Assembly (NCBI RefSeq): GCF_900104815.1
Contig: NZ_FNTD01000004.1
Location: 248,001-312,000 of the forward strand
DNA length: 64,000 nucleotides
Direction: 5' to 3'
Source of the DNA: Streptomyces misionensis
GTDB lineage: Bacteria > Actinomycetota > Actinomycetes > Streptomycetales > Streptomycetaceae
The notes under the pieces were generated by a model. That model was given only the letters and a program-made list of their open reading frames with translations, searched no databases and was not told where the DNA came from. A program made the translations under genes and the position numbers. Below are positions 35,196-44,376 of this stretch, one piece after another; the stretch's first letter is position 1, and each line of letters starts with the position of its first letter.

Positions 35196-35939
35196 TCAGC
35201 CACGGAGCCGGAGGTACGCGTCCAGTTCCGCTGCTCCGGTCAGCAGCGCTCGGCCCCGGGCGGACAGCCGGGCGTGCCAGTCGCGCAGCGCGGTCGCCAG
35301 CGGCTCCGGCCCGCCGGCCGCCCGCACCTGGGCGATCAGCGGGGCGATCTGCTCCAACAGGTAGCCGCCGCGCCTGAGTTGGTGGGCCATGTGGGCGTCG
35401 CGCACGTCGGCCTCGTCGTAGACGCGGTAGCCGGTGCGCGGGTCGCGGCGCGGGCTGACGAGCCCCGCGCGCTCCCAGGTGCGCAGCGTGGCGGGCCGGA
35501 TGCCGAGGCGTCCCGCCAGGGGACCGATGAAGGTGCCGGCCGGGCCGGACCGCGGCGTGGCGTCGGCACCGGGCTCGGGCGGCGGGGTGGGCGCCAGGTC
35601 CCGCAGGGCGCGTTCCACGGCCCGCAGGGTCTGGCGGTCGTCGAGGAGTTGGGCGTGGCTCTCGTCGACGAGGCGGAGCGCCTCGTCGGTCGCGCCCTGG
35701 TTGACGGCTCGCATGATCGACGTCGCCGTCCGGTGTCCGTGGCCGGGCACCAGGGCGAGGAAGGTGCGCAGGGCGGCCGCGTGCAGCGGGGTGTAGGTGC
35801 GGTAGCCGTGCGGGGTGCGATCGGCGGCCGGGAGGATGCCGTCCGCCTCGTAGTTCCTGACGGCCTGGGTGGACAGACCGTGCGCGCGGGCCAGGTCGAC
35901 CGGCCTGAGCCGCTTGCCGTTTTGAGGGTTTTGCGCCAT
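35196..35939 (-). CDS. TioE-type tandem MerR regulator
   Basis: The 247-residue protein contains two MerR-like winged helices: residues ~11-60 (LARAHGLSTQAVRNYEADG) and ~135-190 (LAGRLGIRPATLRTWERAG), separated by a helical segment. That doubled plan is the TioE type found in secondary-metabolite loci. It is divergent from the erythromycin-esterase-like gene, and a clear dyad lies between the two starts (35975-35996), likely its operator. Start ATG is at the conserved family start. Confidence 0.88.
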   Translation of the reverse strand: MAQNPQNGKRLRPVDLARAHGLSTQAVRNYEADGILPAADRTPHGYRTYTPLHAAALRTFLALVPGHGHRTATSIMRAVNQGATDEALRLVDESHAQLLDDRQTLRAVERALRDLAPTPPPEPGADATPRSGPAGTFIGPLAGRLGIRPATLRTWERAGLVSPRRDPRTGYRVYDEADVRDAHMAHQLRRGGYLLEQIAPLIAQVRAAGGPEPLATALRDWHARLSARGRALLTGAAELDAYLRLRG

Positions 35940-35974
35940 GCGGCCGACAGTAGCGCGGAAAAGTTTACACCGAA

Positions 35975-35996
35975 GCTTCAACGATAGCGTTGAAGC
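35975..35996 (+). promoter_or_regulatory. MerR-type operator/promoter before the erythromycin-esterase-like gene
   Basis: GCTTCAACG and CGTTGAAGC are perfect nine-base arms around ATAG, ending one base before the GTG start. TTTACA at 35964-35969 could be a -35 box, putting the dyad in the long spacer typical of MerR promoters. It lies 36 bases from the start of the TioE-type gene, so autoregulation is likely. The downstream mRNA would be nearly leaderless. Confidence 0.75.
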
Positions 35997-35997
35997 C

Positions 35998-37215
35998 GTG
36001 ATTGCCGACATCGAGAACACCATCCATGCCGTCGACGCCGCCTCCGTCATGCGGCTGCTCCCGGGCCGGCCCCGGCTGCTCGCCCTGGGCGAGCCCACCC
36101 ACGGCGAGGACACCTTGCTCCGGCTGCGCAACGAACTCTTCCGGCAGCTCGTCGAGGAGGAGGGGTACCGGACCATCGCGATCGAGAGCGACTGCCTGAG
36201 AGGACTGGTCGTGGACGGTCACGTCACCTCGGGCACGGGCACGCTCGACCACGTCATGGAGCACGGATTCGGTCACGGCTGGGGCGCCTTCCCGGCCAAC
36301 CGTGAACTGGTGCGCTGGATGCGGGCGTACAACGACGGCCGGTCCCCGTCCGAGCAGGTGCGCTTCGCCGGATTCGACGGTCCGCTGGAGACGACCGGCG
36401 GCGCGAGCCCCCGAGGCGCCCTGACCGCCCTCCACGGTTACCTCGCGGAGCGGGTCGACGCACGGCTGCTCCCCTGCACCGCGCAGACGCTCGACCACCT
36501 CCTCGGCGCCGACGACCGGTGGACCGAGCCCGCCGCGATGACGGATCCGGCCCGGTCCGTGGGGCGGTCGGCCGAGGCCGGGGAACTGCGGCTGCTCGCC
36601 GACGACCTGGTGGCCCTGCTCGACGCGCACGCACCGCACCTGCGCGCCGTGTCCACGCGGGAGGAGTGGGACCGGGCGCGGCTGTACGCGCGCACCGCGA
36701 CCGGGCTGCTGCGCTTCCACCACGGGACGGCCGACACCTCACCCGCCCGCATGACGCGGCTGTGCGCCCTGCGGGATTTGATGATGGCCCGCAACCTGTG
36801 CGCCCTCGCCGAGCGGGGCCCGGTGCTCGTCCACGCCCACAACTCCCACCTCCAGCGGGAGAAGAGCTCGATGCGGATGTGGCAGGGGCCGGTGGAGTGG
36901 TGGAGCGCGGGCGCGCTGGTGAGTGCGCGGCTCGGCGACGCCTACGCCTTCGTCCCCACCGCCCTCGGCACCATCCGGCACCGGGGCGTGGACACCCCGG
37001 CCCCGGACACCCTCGAAGGTCTCCTGTACGCGCTCCCGGAGGACCGCTGCGTGGTCGACACCGCGCGGCTGGCCACCGTCCTCGGCGACGGGCGTCCGGC
37101 GCACCGCGCGTCGCCGTGGTTCGGGTACGCCCCGTTCGACCCCGCCCACCTCGCGGACAGCGACGGCCTCGTGTTCGTCAAGGACGTCTTGGCCGGGGAC
37201 GTCGCGCGGGGTTAG
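35998..37215 (+). CDS. erythromycin-esterase family protein
   Basis: The 405-residue protein has the Ere-type core: LALGEPTHGEDT (Glu and catalytic His), IAIESDCLRG, FPANRELVRWMRAYN and VHAHNSHLQREK. Ere enzymes open macrolactone esters by metal-independent hydrolysis; many homologues have unknown targets. The GTG directly follows the MerR operator. The 3' end overlaps the convergent ligase gene by 38 bases. Resistance to the cluster's own product is possible but untested. Confidence 0.9.
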   Translation: MIADIENTIHAVDAASVMRLLPGRPRLLALGEPTHGEDTLLRLRNELFRQLVEEEGYRTIAIESDCLRGLVVDGHVTSGTGTLDHVMEHGFGHGWGAFPANRELVRWMRAYNDGRSPSEQVRFAGFDGPLETTGGASPRGALTALHGYLAERVDARLLPCTAQTLDHLLGADDRWTEPAAMTDPARSVGRSAEAGELRLLADDLVALLDAHAPHLRAVSTREEWDRARLYARTATGLLRFHHGTADTSPARMTRLCALRDLMMARNLCALAERGPVLVHAHNSHLQREKSSMRMWQGPVEWWSAGALVSARLGDAYAFVPTALGTIRHRGVDTPAPDTLEGLLYALPEDRCVVDTARLATVLGDGRPAHRASPWFGYAPFDPAHLADSDGLVFVKDVLAGDVARG

Positions 37216-38884
37216 GCGCGTCGAGCCGGCCCGCGTGCCGGGCCGCGCGGGCCATGAGCGTCTGGTAGGAGATCTTGCCCGTCGGGCCGAGCGGCATCTC
37301 GTCGACCGTCAGCAGCAGTTCGGGGTGCTTGCGCCGCGACAGGCCGCGGGCTCCCAGGTGGGCCGTGAGGTCCGCCAGGGTGGGGGTGGGGGCGCCGGGG
37401 GCCGGGCGGACGCAGGCGCACAGGCGCTCGCCGAGGTCCGGGTCGGGCACCGGGACGCACACCGCCTCCGCGACGGCGGGATGACCGCCCAGTTCGTGTT
37501 CGACCTCGGCGAGGCTGATGTTGAGGCCGCCGCGTACGACGATGCGCTTGAGCCGCCCCAGCACGTGCAGTCGGCCGTGCTCGTCCAGCCGGCCCAGGTC
37601 GCCGGTGCGGACCCAGCCGTCGGGGGTGCGGTAACGCGCGTCCAGATCGGGCGCGTTGACGTAACACATGGGGGTCATGGGTCCCAGGGCCTCGATCTGC
37701 CCGCTGTGCCCGGAGGGCAGCGGTGCGCCGTCGGGGCCGGTGATCCGGATGCGGGCGACGGCGGGATCGGGGGTGCCGACGCTGTCGCCCGGCGGGTGGC
37801 TCTCCCCCGCCGTATGGCAGTTCACGCCGTCCGAGGAGCCGTAGACCGTCACCACCGGGCGGCCGAAGCGCCGCCGGCACGCCTCCGCGACGGCCGGGGG
37901 CAGGGCGGCGCCGCTGGAGACGACGGACCGCAACGACGAGGTGTCCTCGCCCGGTCGCACCGGGAGTTCGGCGATCCGGCGCAGCATGGTGGGCACCGCG
38001 AACAGATGCGTCGCACGGTGCTCCGCGATCAGCCGCAGCGTGCCCGCCGGGTCGAACGCCGACGGCACGATCAGGGTGCCGCCGAGCACCGCGAGGGTGA
38101 CCGGTGTGCCGAGCGAGCCGAAGGAGGAGGCCAGCGGGACGAGGACGAGGTGGCGGGGCGGCACCGCGGGGTCGGGGTGCAGCGACCGTACGTAACGGGC
38201 CCGGCCGCCGGCCAGCGCGTGATGGCTGTAGGCGACCATCTTCGGCTCGGTCTCGGAGCCGGAGGACACCAGGATGCGGGCGGGTCCGTACGGGTCGGGC
38301 CGCCGGGGTGTCCAGGGGCCCCGGGGCCCTGGTGCGTGCAGGCCCGGCACGTGGTCGTGGCCCGGGCCGGGGACGAACACCGTGCGCAGGTCCGGGAGTT
38401 CGGCGACGGCCCGGGTCCGGTGGGCCGGGGCGAGGACGGCGCCGCGGGCGCGGGCGCGGGCGAGCAGGGCCCGGGTGTCGCGGTCGTCGGTGCCCGGGGG
38501 CAGCGGCAGGGCCACCGCGCCGATGGCGTACACGGCGAGTTCCGCGGCCACGGCGTCGCGTCCGTCGGGCAGCCGCAGCGCCACCACGTCGCCGCCGCCG
38601 AGGCCCGCCTCGGTGAACAGGGCGCCGATCCGGCGGACTTCGGCGTCCAGGGCCGCGTAGGACAGCGTCCCGGCGTCGTCCACCAGGGCGGTGCGGTCCG
38701 GGTGTTGCCGTACCCGGGCGGTGAACAGCGTGTACAGATCGCTGTCCGGGCACAGGCCCGCCCGCACCCAGGCCTGCCGCCGGGCGCGGGGCACGAGGTC
38801 GGGGAAGGGCACCCCGGCGCGTGAGGTCCATACCCGGTGTCCGTCCCGGCCCGCGGGGAGGACGGCGGGGACCACGGTCGTCAT
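37178..38884 (-). CDS. adenylate-forming ligase (ANL family), cluster ligase 2
   Basis: The 568-residue ANL ligase has an altered phosphate loop, SSGSETEPKM rather than TSGTTGxPKG, resembling cyclohexene-carboxylate-CoA-ligase-like members. Other landmarks are normal: GWVRTGDLGRLDEHG, LKRIVVRGGLNIS and a final Lys in GPTGKISY. ATG overlaps the CoA-transferase stop (ATGA). It follows methyltransferase and CoA-transferase genes, so an acid is probably activated and handed to CoA within one unit. An alicyclic or cyclohexene acid would fit but is a family-level guess. Confidence 0.85.
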   Translation of the reverse strand: MTTVVPAVLPAGRDGHRVWTSRAGVPFPDLVPRARRQAWVRAGLCPDSDLYTLFTARVRQHPDRTALVDDAGTLSYAALDAEVRRIGALFTEAGLGGGDVVALRLPDGRDAVAAELAVYAIGAVALPLPPGTDDRDTRALLARARARGAVLAPAHRTRAVAELPDLRTVFVPGPGHDHVPGLHAPGPRGPWTPRRPDPYGPARILVSSGSETEPKMVAYSHHALAGGRARYVRSLHPDPAVPPRHLVLVPLASSFGSLGTPVTLAVLGGTLIVPSAFDPAGTLRLIAEHRATHLFAVPTMLRRIAELPVRPGEDTSSLRSVVSSGAALPPAVAEACRRRFGRPVVTVYGSSDGVNCHTAGESHPPGDSVGTPDPAVARIRITGPDGAPLPSGHSGQIEALGPMTPMCYVNAPDLDARYRTPDGWVRTGDLGRLDEHGRLHVLGRLKRIVVRGGLNISLAEVEHELGGHPAVAEAVCVPVPDPDLGERLCACVRPAPGAPTPTLADLTAHLGARGLSRRKHPELLLTVDEMPLGPTGKISYQTLMARAARHAGRLDAPNPARRPRPRRP

Positions 38885-40569
38885 GCGAACTCCCAGGGCG
38901 CGTGCGGGCGGGCGTGTCCGGTGACCCGGTCCGGTGGGGCGACCGCCGTGCGGAAGGCCGGGTCCCGGGCCAGGGCCGCCAGGTCGGTGCGGACGGGGGT
39001 GGCGGTCAGGCCGTGCGCGGCCAGCCGGAGCGCGCACTCCTCGGTGGTGCGGCCGCGGTCGAGCAGTCCACGCAGCGCCTCGGGGTGGGCGCGGGCCTCC
39101 GGGCCGAGGTACAGGTGGCCGTCGGCGGTGGGCAGCGGCCGGTCCAGCGGCGTCCAGCGGGTCCGGCGCGCGGGACGCGGGATCAGGGCGGCGGCGGAGA
39201 CCAGGCTGGAGTCGACCCGGCAGCCGCGCCCGGTCCGCTCCCGGGCCGCCAGCGCGGCCAGCACGCCCTGCGCGCAGACCAGTCCGCCGAGCACGTCGGT
39301 GAGGGTCATCAGGGAGGGGGCCGGCGGTTCGCCGTACGGCCGTACGGCGGCGGCGAGCCCGCTGTGCACTTGGGCCAGGTAGTCGGTGCCCAGGGGCGGC
39401 CGGTCGCCGAGGGTGTCGCCGAAGCCGGAGGCCCAGGCGTACACCAGGGCGGGGCGGGCGGGCAGCAGGTCGGAGTCGTCCAGGCCGAGCCGGCCGGCCT
39501 TGCCGGGGGCCCAGTTGTGCAGGAAGACGTCGGCTTCGGCGGTCAGCGCGCGCACGGTGTCCCGGCCCGGCGCGGTGGTGAGGTCGGCCTCGACCACCCG
39601 TTTGCCCGCGTTGAGTGCGGTGAACCGGGCCGAGATGCCGCCCGCGAGCGGGGCGAGCCAGCGCATCGGGTCGCCACCGGGGGGTTCGATCCGGATCACC
39701 TCGGCGCCCAGCATCCGCAGGACGTGCCCGGCGAGCGGGCCCTGCACCCTGCGGGTGGACTCCACCACCCGCAGCCCGGTCAGGGGGAGGGCGGCGCCCG
39801 GCGCGTGGACCGCGGGGCGCGGCGCGGGCACGCCCCCGTCGGGGCGCGCCGGTGCGGGGGTGAGCCGCCAGGGGGCCGGGTGGACGGGCGGGGCGGGGTC
39901 GGAGCCGACGGTGAGGAGGCTGACGCCGCTGTGGTGGGCGGCGGCCCGCAGGTCCGCCAGGGTCCGGCCGAGGGCGGCCTGCCGCAGCTCGTCGGGCAAC
40001 GGGCAGACGGCGGTGGCGAACCGCTGCTGGAAGGGCAGCCAGCCACGGCCGGCGAGCGGGGCGGGCACCCCGAGCCGGGCCCAGAACTCCCGCCAGGCCG
40101 ACGGGTCGAGGGTCTCCACCTCCACGCGGGCACCGTCGGAGGTGTCCAGCGTCGCCAGTCCGGGCTCGGACGCCTCCGGCTGTTCCAGACCGTCGGCCGT
40201 GGCGGCGGCCAGGTACTGGCCGAGCGCCAGCAGCGCCCCCTGGGCCACCGAGGTGTGCGCCTCGCGCAGGTCCAGCCCCCGGGCCCGCCCGATCCCGGCC
40301 GCGGTGGCCCCCTGGGCCGCGAGGACGCCCGCCACCACCGAGGCGTAGTCGACGGCCAGCGGAACGGGGCCGCCCGTGGCCCGGCCGTGGACGTGCATGA
40401 GACCGCAGGCCGCCTGCACGGCGCGCTCGTCGGGCAGGTCCATGCCGACCGGGCCCGCCCAGTCGAGGGTGTGCCGTACCTCCACCGGGCGCGCCGTGCG
40501 CCGCAGCAGCCGGTCGGCGACGGCGGTGGCGACCGCCGGGTGTGCGGCGGTGCGAAGAGGCGTCGTCAC
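38881..40569 (-). CDS. two-domain CaiB/BaiF-type (class III) CoA-transferase
   Basis: At 562 residues this is longer than single CaiB proteins (~400). Residues ~275 to the end are a near-complete class III CoA-transferase: LPLTGLRVVESTRRVQGPLA, EVIRIEPPGGDP and the catalytic-Asp region GTDYLAQVHSGL. The N-terminal half contains a degenerate copy of the family's middle part (VDYASVVAGVLAAQGATAAG), giving an internal pseudo-dimer. The enzyme moves CoA between acids; the activated partner is probably made by the adjoining ligase. GTG start overlaps the methyltransferase stop. Confidence 0.82.
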   Translation of the reverse strand: MTTPLRTAAHPAVATAVADRLLRRTARPVEVRHTLDWAGPVGMDLPDERAVQAACGLMHVHGRATGGPVPLAVDYASVVAGVLAAQGATAAGIGRARGLDLREAHTSVAQGALLALGQYLAAATADGLEQPEASEPGLATLDTSDGARVEVETLDPSAWREFWARLGVPAPLAGRGWLPFQQRFATAVCPLPDELRQAALGRTLADLRAAAHHSGVSLLTVGSDPAPPVHPAPWRLTPAPARPDGGVPAPRPAVHAPGAALPLTGLRVVESTRRVQGPLAGHVLRMLGAEVIRIEPPGGDPMRWLAPLAGGISARFTALNAGKRVVEADLTTAPGRDTVRALTAEADVFLHNWAPGKAGRLGLDDSDLLPARPALVYAWASGFGDTLGDRPPLGTDYLAQVHSGLAAAVRPYGEPPAPSLMTLTDVLGGLVCAQGVLAALAARERTGRGCRVDSSLVSAAALIPRPARRTRWTPLDRPLPTADGHLYLGPEARAHPEALRGLLDRGRTTEECALRLAAHGLTATPVRTDLAALARDPAFRTAVAPPDRVTGHARPHAPWEFA

Positions 40570-41375
40570 CCGCGCCCCTCGCCGGGCCGGCGGCCCTGCA
40601 CCGAGTAGAAGACGCTGGAGGCGGCACGGAACGACGGGTCGCGCATCAACCGCCCCACGCGGTCCAGCTCGTCGTCGGTCATGCCCTGGGCCAGCAGCCG
40701 GTCCCGGAGGTTGCGGGTGTGGTTCAACTGGAGCCCGAGGCCGGGGTCCTGGGCGTGGCGCACGTCGATGTGCAGGTGGACGTCGATGCCGGTCAGGCCG
40801 GCCGCGCGCAGGGCGGCCGGCACCCGGCGTCCCCAGTGCGGGTCGCCGCCCGCGGCGCGCAGCGCGGCCGCCTTGGCGCGCAGGAACCGGACGTACAGCT
40901 CCTCGGTGGCCGCGTCCGGGGTCAGCAGCGGCGGCTCGTAGGAGGCGTCGATCTCGTCGATCTGGAGGAGGCCGCCGGGCCGCAGTGCGCGGACGAGCCG
41001 CCGCAGCACCGTGTCGCGGTCCGGTACGTGCTGGAGGACCAGACGTGCCACCACCAGGTCGTAGGTCTCCTCCGGCAGCGGGTCGCGGGCCACGTCGAGC
41101 GCGGCGACCTGGAGGCGCGGGCCGGGCACCAGGTCGCGGGGGTCGCGGTCGGTGGCGAGCACCGAGCCGTCCGGGGCGACCCGGTCGGCGAGCCAGCGCG
41201 CGATGCTGCCGCCGCCCGCACCGATCTCCAGACAGTGCCAGCCCGGGCCGACCCCGGCGGCGGCCAGCCGGGGCAGGGTCACCGGGTCGTAGGCGGCCTC
41301 CAGGCAGCGGTGCTGGTCGCGGCTGTGCGCGGTGCCGTTGTCGAAGACCGCTCGGGCGGGAGCCGGCGGTGTCAT
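40566..41375 (-). CDS. class I SAM-dependent methyltransferase
   Basis: The 269-residue protein has the SAM site CLEIGAGGGSIARWLADRV, the acidic loop VLATDRDP and VARLVLQHVPDRD at the end of strand 4. The C-terminal half has the cap seen in small-molecule O- and N-methyltransferases. AAGGA lies nine bases upstream of the ATG. It begins a tightly overlapping unit of three: methyltransferase, CoA-transferase, ligase. Target unknown. Confidence 0.9.
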   Translation of the reverse strand: MTPPAPARAVFDNGTAHSRDQHRCLEAAYDPVTLPRLAAAGVGPGWHCLEIGAGGGSIARWLADRVAPDGSVLATDRDPRDLVPGPRLQVAALDVARDPLPEETYDLVVARLVLQHVPDRDTVLRRLVRALRPGGLLQIDEIDASYEPPLLTPDAATEELYVRFLRAKAAALRAAGGDPHWGRRVPAALRAAGLTGIDVHLHIDVRHAQDPGLGLQLNHTRNLRDRLLAQGMTDDELDRVGRLMRDPSFRAASSVFYSVQGRRPGEGRG

Positions 41376-41435
41376 GAAGGGGTTTCCTTTCGTCGACGCT
41401 GGCCGGTGACCGGCCAGTCGAAGCGGGTCGGGCTG

Positions 41436-43019
41436 TCAGGTCCAGCGGCCGGTGCCGGCCGGCGCTGACCCCGTGAGCCGTCGTGACAGGGCGGCGCGGC
41501 GGACCTTGCCGGTGCCGGTGCGGGGCACATCGTCCCAGGTGAGGACGGCCGGGTCACGCAACGCCGGTAGCCCGTACGTGGCTTGTTTCCAGGCGTCCGG
41601 GTCCAGCCGGCCGTCGGCGGTGACCACGACGGGCAGCGGATCGCCGTCGGGCAGGCCGAGGACCACGCACTCCAGGGCCTGGGGCAGCCGCTGCTCCAGC
41701 GCGTCCTCGGTCCGCAGGCAGCTCATGCCGGGCAGGCTGTCGACCTCGCGGTCCAGGACGCTGACGCTGCCGTCGCGGTGGAGCACGCCCATGTCGCCCG
41801 TGGACCACCAGTCGCCGACGCGTTTGGCGGCCCAGCGTTCGTCCTCGCCGACGTAGCCCTGGGCGAGGGCGGCGGTGCGCACCAGGAGCAGTCCGGGACG
41901 GCCGCGCTTCACCGGCCGCAGGGTGTCCGGGTCCACGGCGCGCAGCCGGGTGCGGCCCGGCACCGGGCGGCCCAGCCGGCGTGCCGTGGACTCGGCGTCC
42001 GCCGCGAGGGCGGAGCGCCGGGTGTGGAAGCGGAAGGTGAGCGGTCCGGTCTCGGTCTGGCCCCAGCCCTGCATCCACAGCGGGCGGCGGTGCCGGCTCG
42101 CGGTCAGGTAGGCGCGCAGGGTCGGCGGGTGCACCGCGTCGTAGGTGCTGATGTAGAGGCGGACCCGGCGGAAGGGGTTGTCGAGCCGGGTGGTGAGCGG
42201 CCGCAGCCGGACGTAGGTGGCGGGCGTGGCCTCGACGACGGTGGGCGGGTGGGTCCGCAGCAGTGGATCGGCGGTGTCCGGGTCGTCCCCGCTGAGCAGC
42301 ACGATCTCGGCGGGCGGGACCGAGAGGACGACCGCCGTCCAGCAGAAGGCGCGCCCGTGGGCGTAGGCGCCGGCGTTGAGGAGGACGTCGTCCGGGCGGA
42401 TGCCGATGCCCGGGTAGCGCACCGCCTCGAAGCGGGCGAGCTTGTCCACGAGGGTGCGCGTGGAGTGGGTCACCAGTTTGGGCAGTCCGGTGGTGCCCGA
42501 CGTGTGGTGGATGACGAGGGGTTCGTCGGGGGAGCGCCGTACCGGGGGGCAGGGCCGGGTGGCGTCGAGGCCGGCGAGGTGGAGGGCGCCGGGTACGGCG
42601 GAGTCGAGGGTGACGAGGAGTGGCGCCGGCGCGTGTGACGCCGCGTCCCGGCAGCGGGCCAGCAGGGCGGCGGTGGTGACGAGCGCGGCGGGCCGGAGCC
42701 GGTCCAGCAGGGTGAGCAGGTCCGGGGTCTCCAGCCGGGCGGACAGCAGCGCGGGGACGGCGCCGAGCCGGACCACGGCGCAGCCGAGCAGGTCGTGGTC
42801 CCAGTGGTTGTCCTTCACGATGGCCACGCGGTCGCCGGGCCGCACTCCGGCGTCGGCGAGCCGGGCGGCGGTGGCGCGGACCAGGTGGGCGAGTTCCGGG
42901 AGGGTCCAGCGGGTTCCGTCGTGCGGGGCGATGTCGAAGGGCCGGTCCAGGTGGACGACGGTCGGGGCGCCGGTCGCCGCCGCCTCGTCGAACAGGGTGC
43001 CCATGTCATGCGGTCGCAA
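41436..43019 (-). CDS. adenylate-forming ligase (ANL family), cluster ligase 3
   Basis: The 527-residue ANL enzyme has a canonical loop HHTSGTTGLPKLV, GWGQTETGPL, WWSTGDMGVLHRDG and the final TGTGKVRRAAL. The TTG at 43019 is used because GAGGAGG lies seven bases upstream; ATG 43004 would remove five residues. It overlaps the flavoenzyme stop by 14 bases and is therefore made with UbiA and that flavoenzyme. With three ligases in one cluster, at least two different acids are probably activated. Confidence 0.87.
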   Translation of the reverse strand: MRPHDMGTLFDEAAATGAPTVVHLDRPFDIAPHDGTRWTLPELAHLVRATAARLADAGVRPGDRVAIVKDNHWDHDLLGCAVVRLGAVPALLSARLETPDLLTLLDRLRPAALVTTAALLARCRDAASHAPAPLLVTLDSAVPGALHLAGLDATRPCPPVRRSPDEPLVIHHTSGTTGLPKLVTHSTRTLVDKLARFEAVRYPGIGIRPDDVLLNAGAYAHGRAFCWTAVVLSVPPAEIVLLSGDDPDTADPLLRTHPPTVVEATPATYVRLRPLTTRLDNPFRRVRLYISTYDAVHPPTLRAYLTASRHRRPLWMQGWGQTETGPLTFRFHTRRSALAADAESTARRLGRPVPGRTRLRAVDPDTLRPVKRGRPGLLLVRTAALAQGYVGEDERWAAKRVGDWWSTGDMGVLHRDGSVSVLDREVDSLPGMSCLRTEDALEQRLPQALECVVLGLPDGDPLPVVVTADGRLDPDAWKQATYGLPALRDPAVLTWDDVPRTGTGKVRRAALSRRLTGSAPAGTGRWT

Positions 43020-44376
43020 CGGTGTCCTCCTCTCGGTGGGGGCCGGCCGGGCGGTGTCGTCCGAGCCTGCTCAGGACGCGGGACGCGGCGAGCGCGCCCG
43101 CGCGCACGGCGCCTTCGGAGGCGGGCCGGAGCATCACCCAGTCGCCGGCGTACTCCACCGCGCGCACCGGCCGGGCCAGGAACGCGGCGCGTTCCCCGAG
43201 GGCCTGCGGGGTGGCTTCGGGCAGGCCGTGGCGGAAGGTGTGGGTGAAGTGGTGGCGGCGGGCGCCGCCGATGCCGGGGACGTAGCGCTCGGCGGCCTGG
43301 ACGAGCAGTTCCGCGGCCTCGTCCGGGTCGGCGTCCAGCAGTTCGGGGACGCGGCGCGGACCGGCCACGAGGGTGATCAGGCCGCGTCCGGCGGGGGCCC
43401 GGCCGGGGTCCTTGGCGTGGTCCACGACGACGCCGGAGAGGGTCTGTTCCTCGGCGGCCGGGGTGAGCAGGATGTGTACGGGGCGCCGGGCGGGCGGGAC
43501 GAGCGGGCGGTCCAGCAGGCAACCGACCTTCATCATGGGGGTGAAGGTGCAGGCGGTGAGGAACGGCCGTTCGTCGGCGGGGGCTTCGGGGCGCAGGGCC
43601 GCCGCGACGGGGGCGGGCACGGCGAGCACCGCGGCCCGCGCGGTGACCTCGCCGTCGTCGAACCGCAGCACGGCGTGCCCGCCCTCGTCGACGACCTCGC
43701 GCACGTCGTGGCCGGTGACGACCTCGGTGTCGGCGGCGAGCCGGCGGGCGAGGAAGTCCATGCCGTCGCGGTAGGTGCGCCAGGCGGACGGTGCTCCGGC
43801 CTCCAGCAGCAGGCTGATCAGCGGGGCGGCGGCGGAGCGCGCGGTGTCCCAGCCGAAGAAGCAGCCGGCGACCGGCTGGAAGAGGTAGTCGTGCAGGTCG
43901 CGGTGGTAGCGCGCGGTCGCCTCCCGGACGGTGGCGGCGCCCAGCGGGCCGCGCTCGGGCCGGTCGCCGTCGAACCCGGCACGGCGGCGGCCGGCCCAGG
44001 CGGAGAAGGCGGCCAGGTCGAGCCGGGCGCGGGCGGACAGACCGGCGCCGGTGAGCACGGCCGTACCCTCGCCGACGCCGGGATGGGCGCGCCCGCCGCG
44101 CCAGACGGCCACGCCGCCGCCGACCCGGGGCACGTCCTCCACGCCGACGCCGAGCCGGCGCAGCAGTTGCCAGGTGGCGCGGTAGCCGCGGGAGGCGACC
44201 TGTTCCGCGCCGGTGTCGATCGTCCAGCCCTGGTGGCGCAGGCTGCGCATCCGCCCGCCGACCTCGGGGAGCCGCTCGTAGACCCGGACGGTGAGCCCTG
44301 CCCGGCGCAGTTCGTGGGCGGCGGTCAGTCCCGCGATGCCCGCGCCGACGACGGCGACGTCGAGTTCGGGCGTCAT
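43006..44376 (-). CDS. amine-oxidase/protoporphyrinogen-oxidase-like flavoenzyme
   Basis: The 456-residue flavoprotein has the FAD motif VVGAGIAGLTAAHELRRAG (GAGIAG 11-16), the following VGGRMRS segment and the late YAGDWVMLRPASEGAV block of the amine-oxidase/phytoene-desaturase/PPO superfamily. The family desaturates or oxidises carbon-nitrogen or allylic bonds. The start overlaps the UbiA stop (ATGA), so the prenylated product is a sensible substrate. Phytoene-desaturase-like chemistry is possible but not shown. Confidence 0.87.
   Translation of the reverse strand: MTPELDVAVVGAGIAGLTAAHELRRAGLTVRVYERLPEVGGRMRSLRHQGWTIDTGAEQVASRGYRATWQLLRRLGVGVEDVPRVGGGVAVWRGGRAHPGVGEGTAVLTGAGLSARARLDLAAFSAWAGRRRAGFDGDRPERGPLGAATVREATARYHRDLHDYLFQPVAGCFFGWDTARSAAAPLISLLLEAGAPSAWRTYRDGMDFLARRLAADTEVVTGHDVREVVDEGGHAVLRFDDGEVTARAAVLAVPAPVAAALRPEAPADERPFLTACTFTPMMKVGCLLDRPLVPPARRPVHILLTPAAEEQTLSGVVVDHAKDPGRAPAGRGLITLVAGPRRVPELLDADPDEAAELLVQAAERYVPGIGGARRHHFTHTFRHGLPEATPQALGERAAFLARPVRAVEYAGDWVMLRPASEGAVRAGALAASRVLSRLGRHRPAGPHREEDTVATA

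Noticed and set aside
37178..40627. A single 1149-codon minus-strand frame that could suggest a CoA-transferase-ligase fusion
   Set aside because: The upstream part is out of frame with the true CoA-transferase; the ligase has its own ATG at 38884 overlapping the transferase stop.
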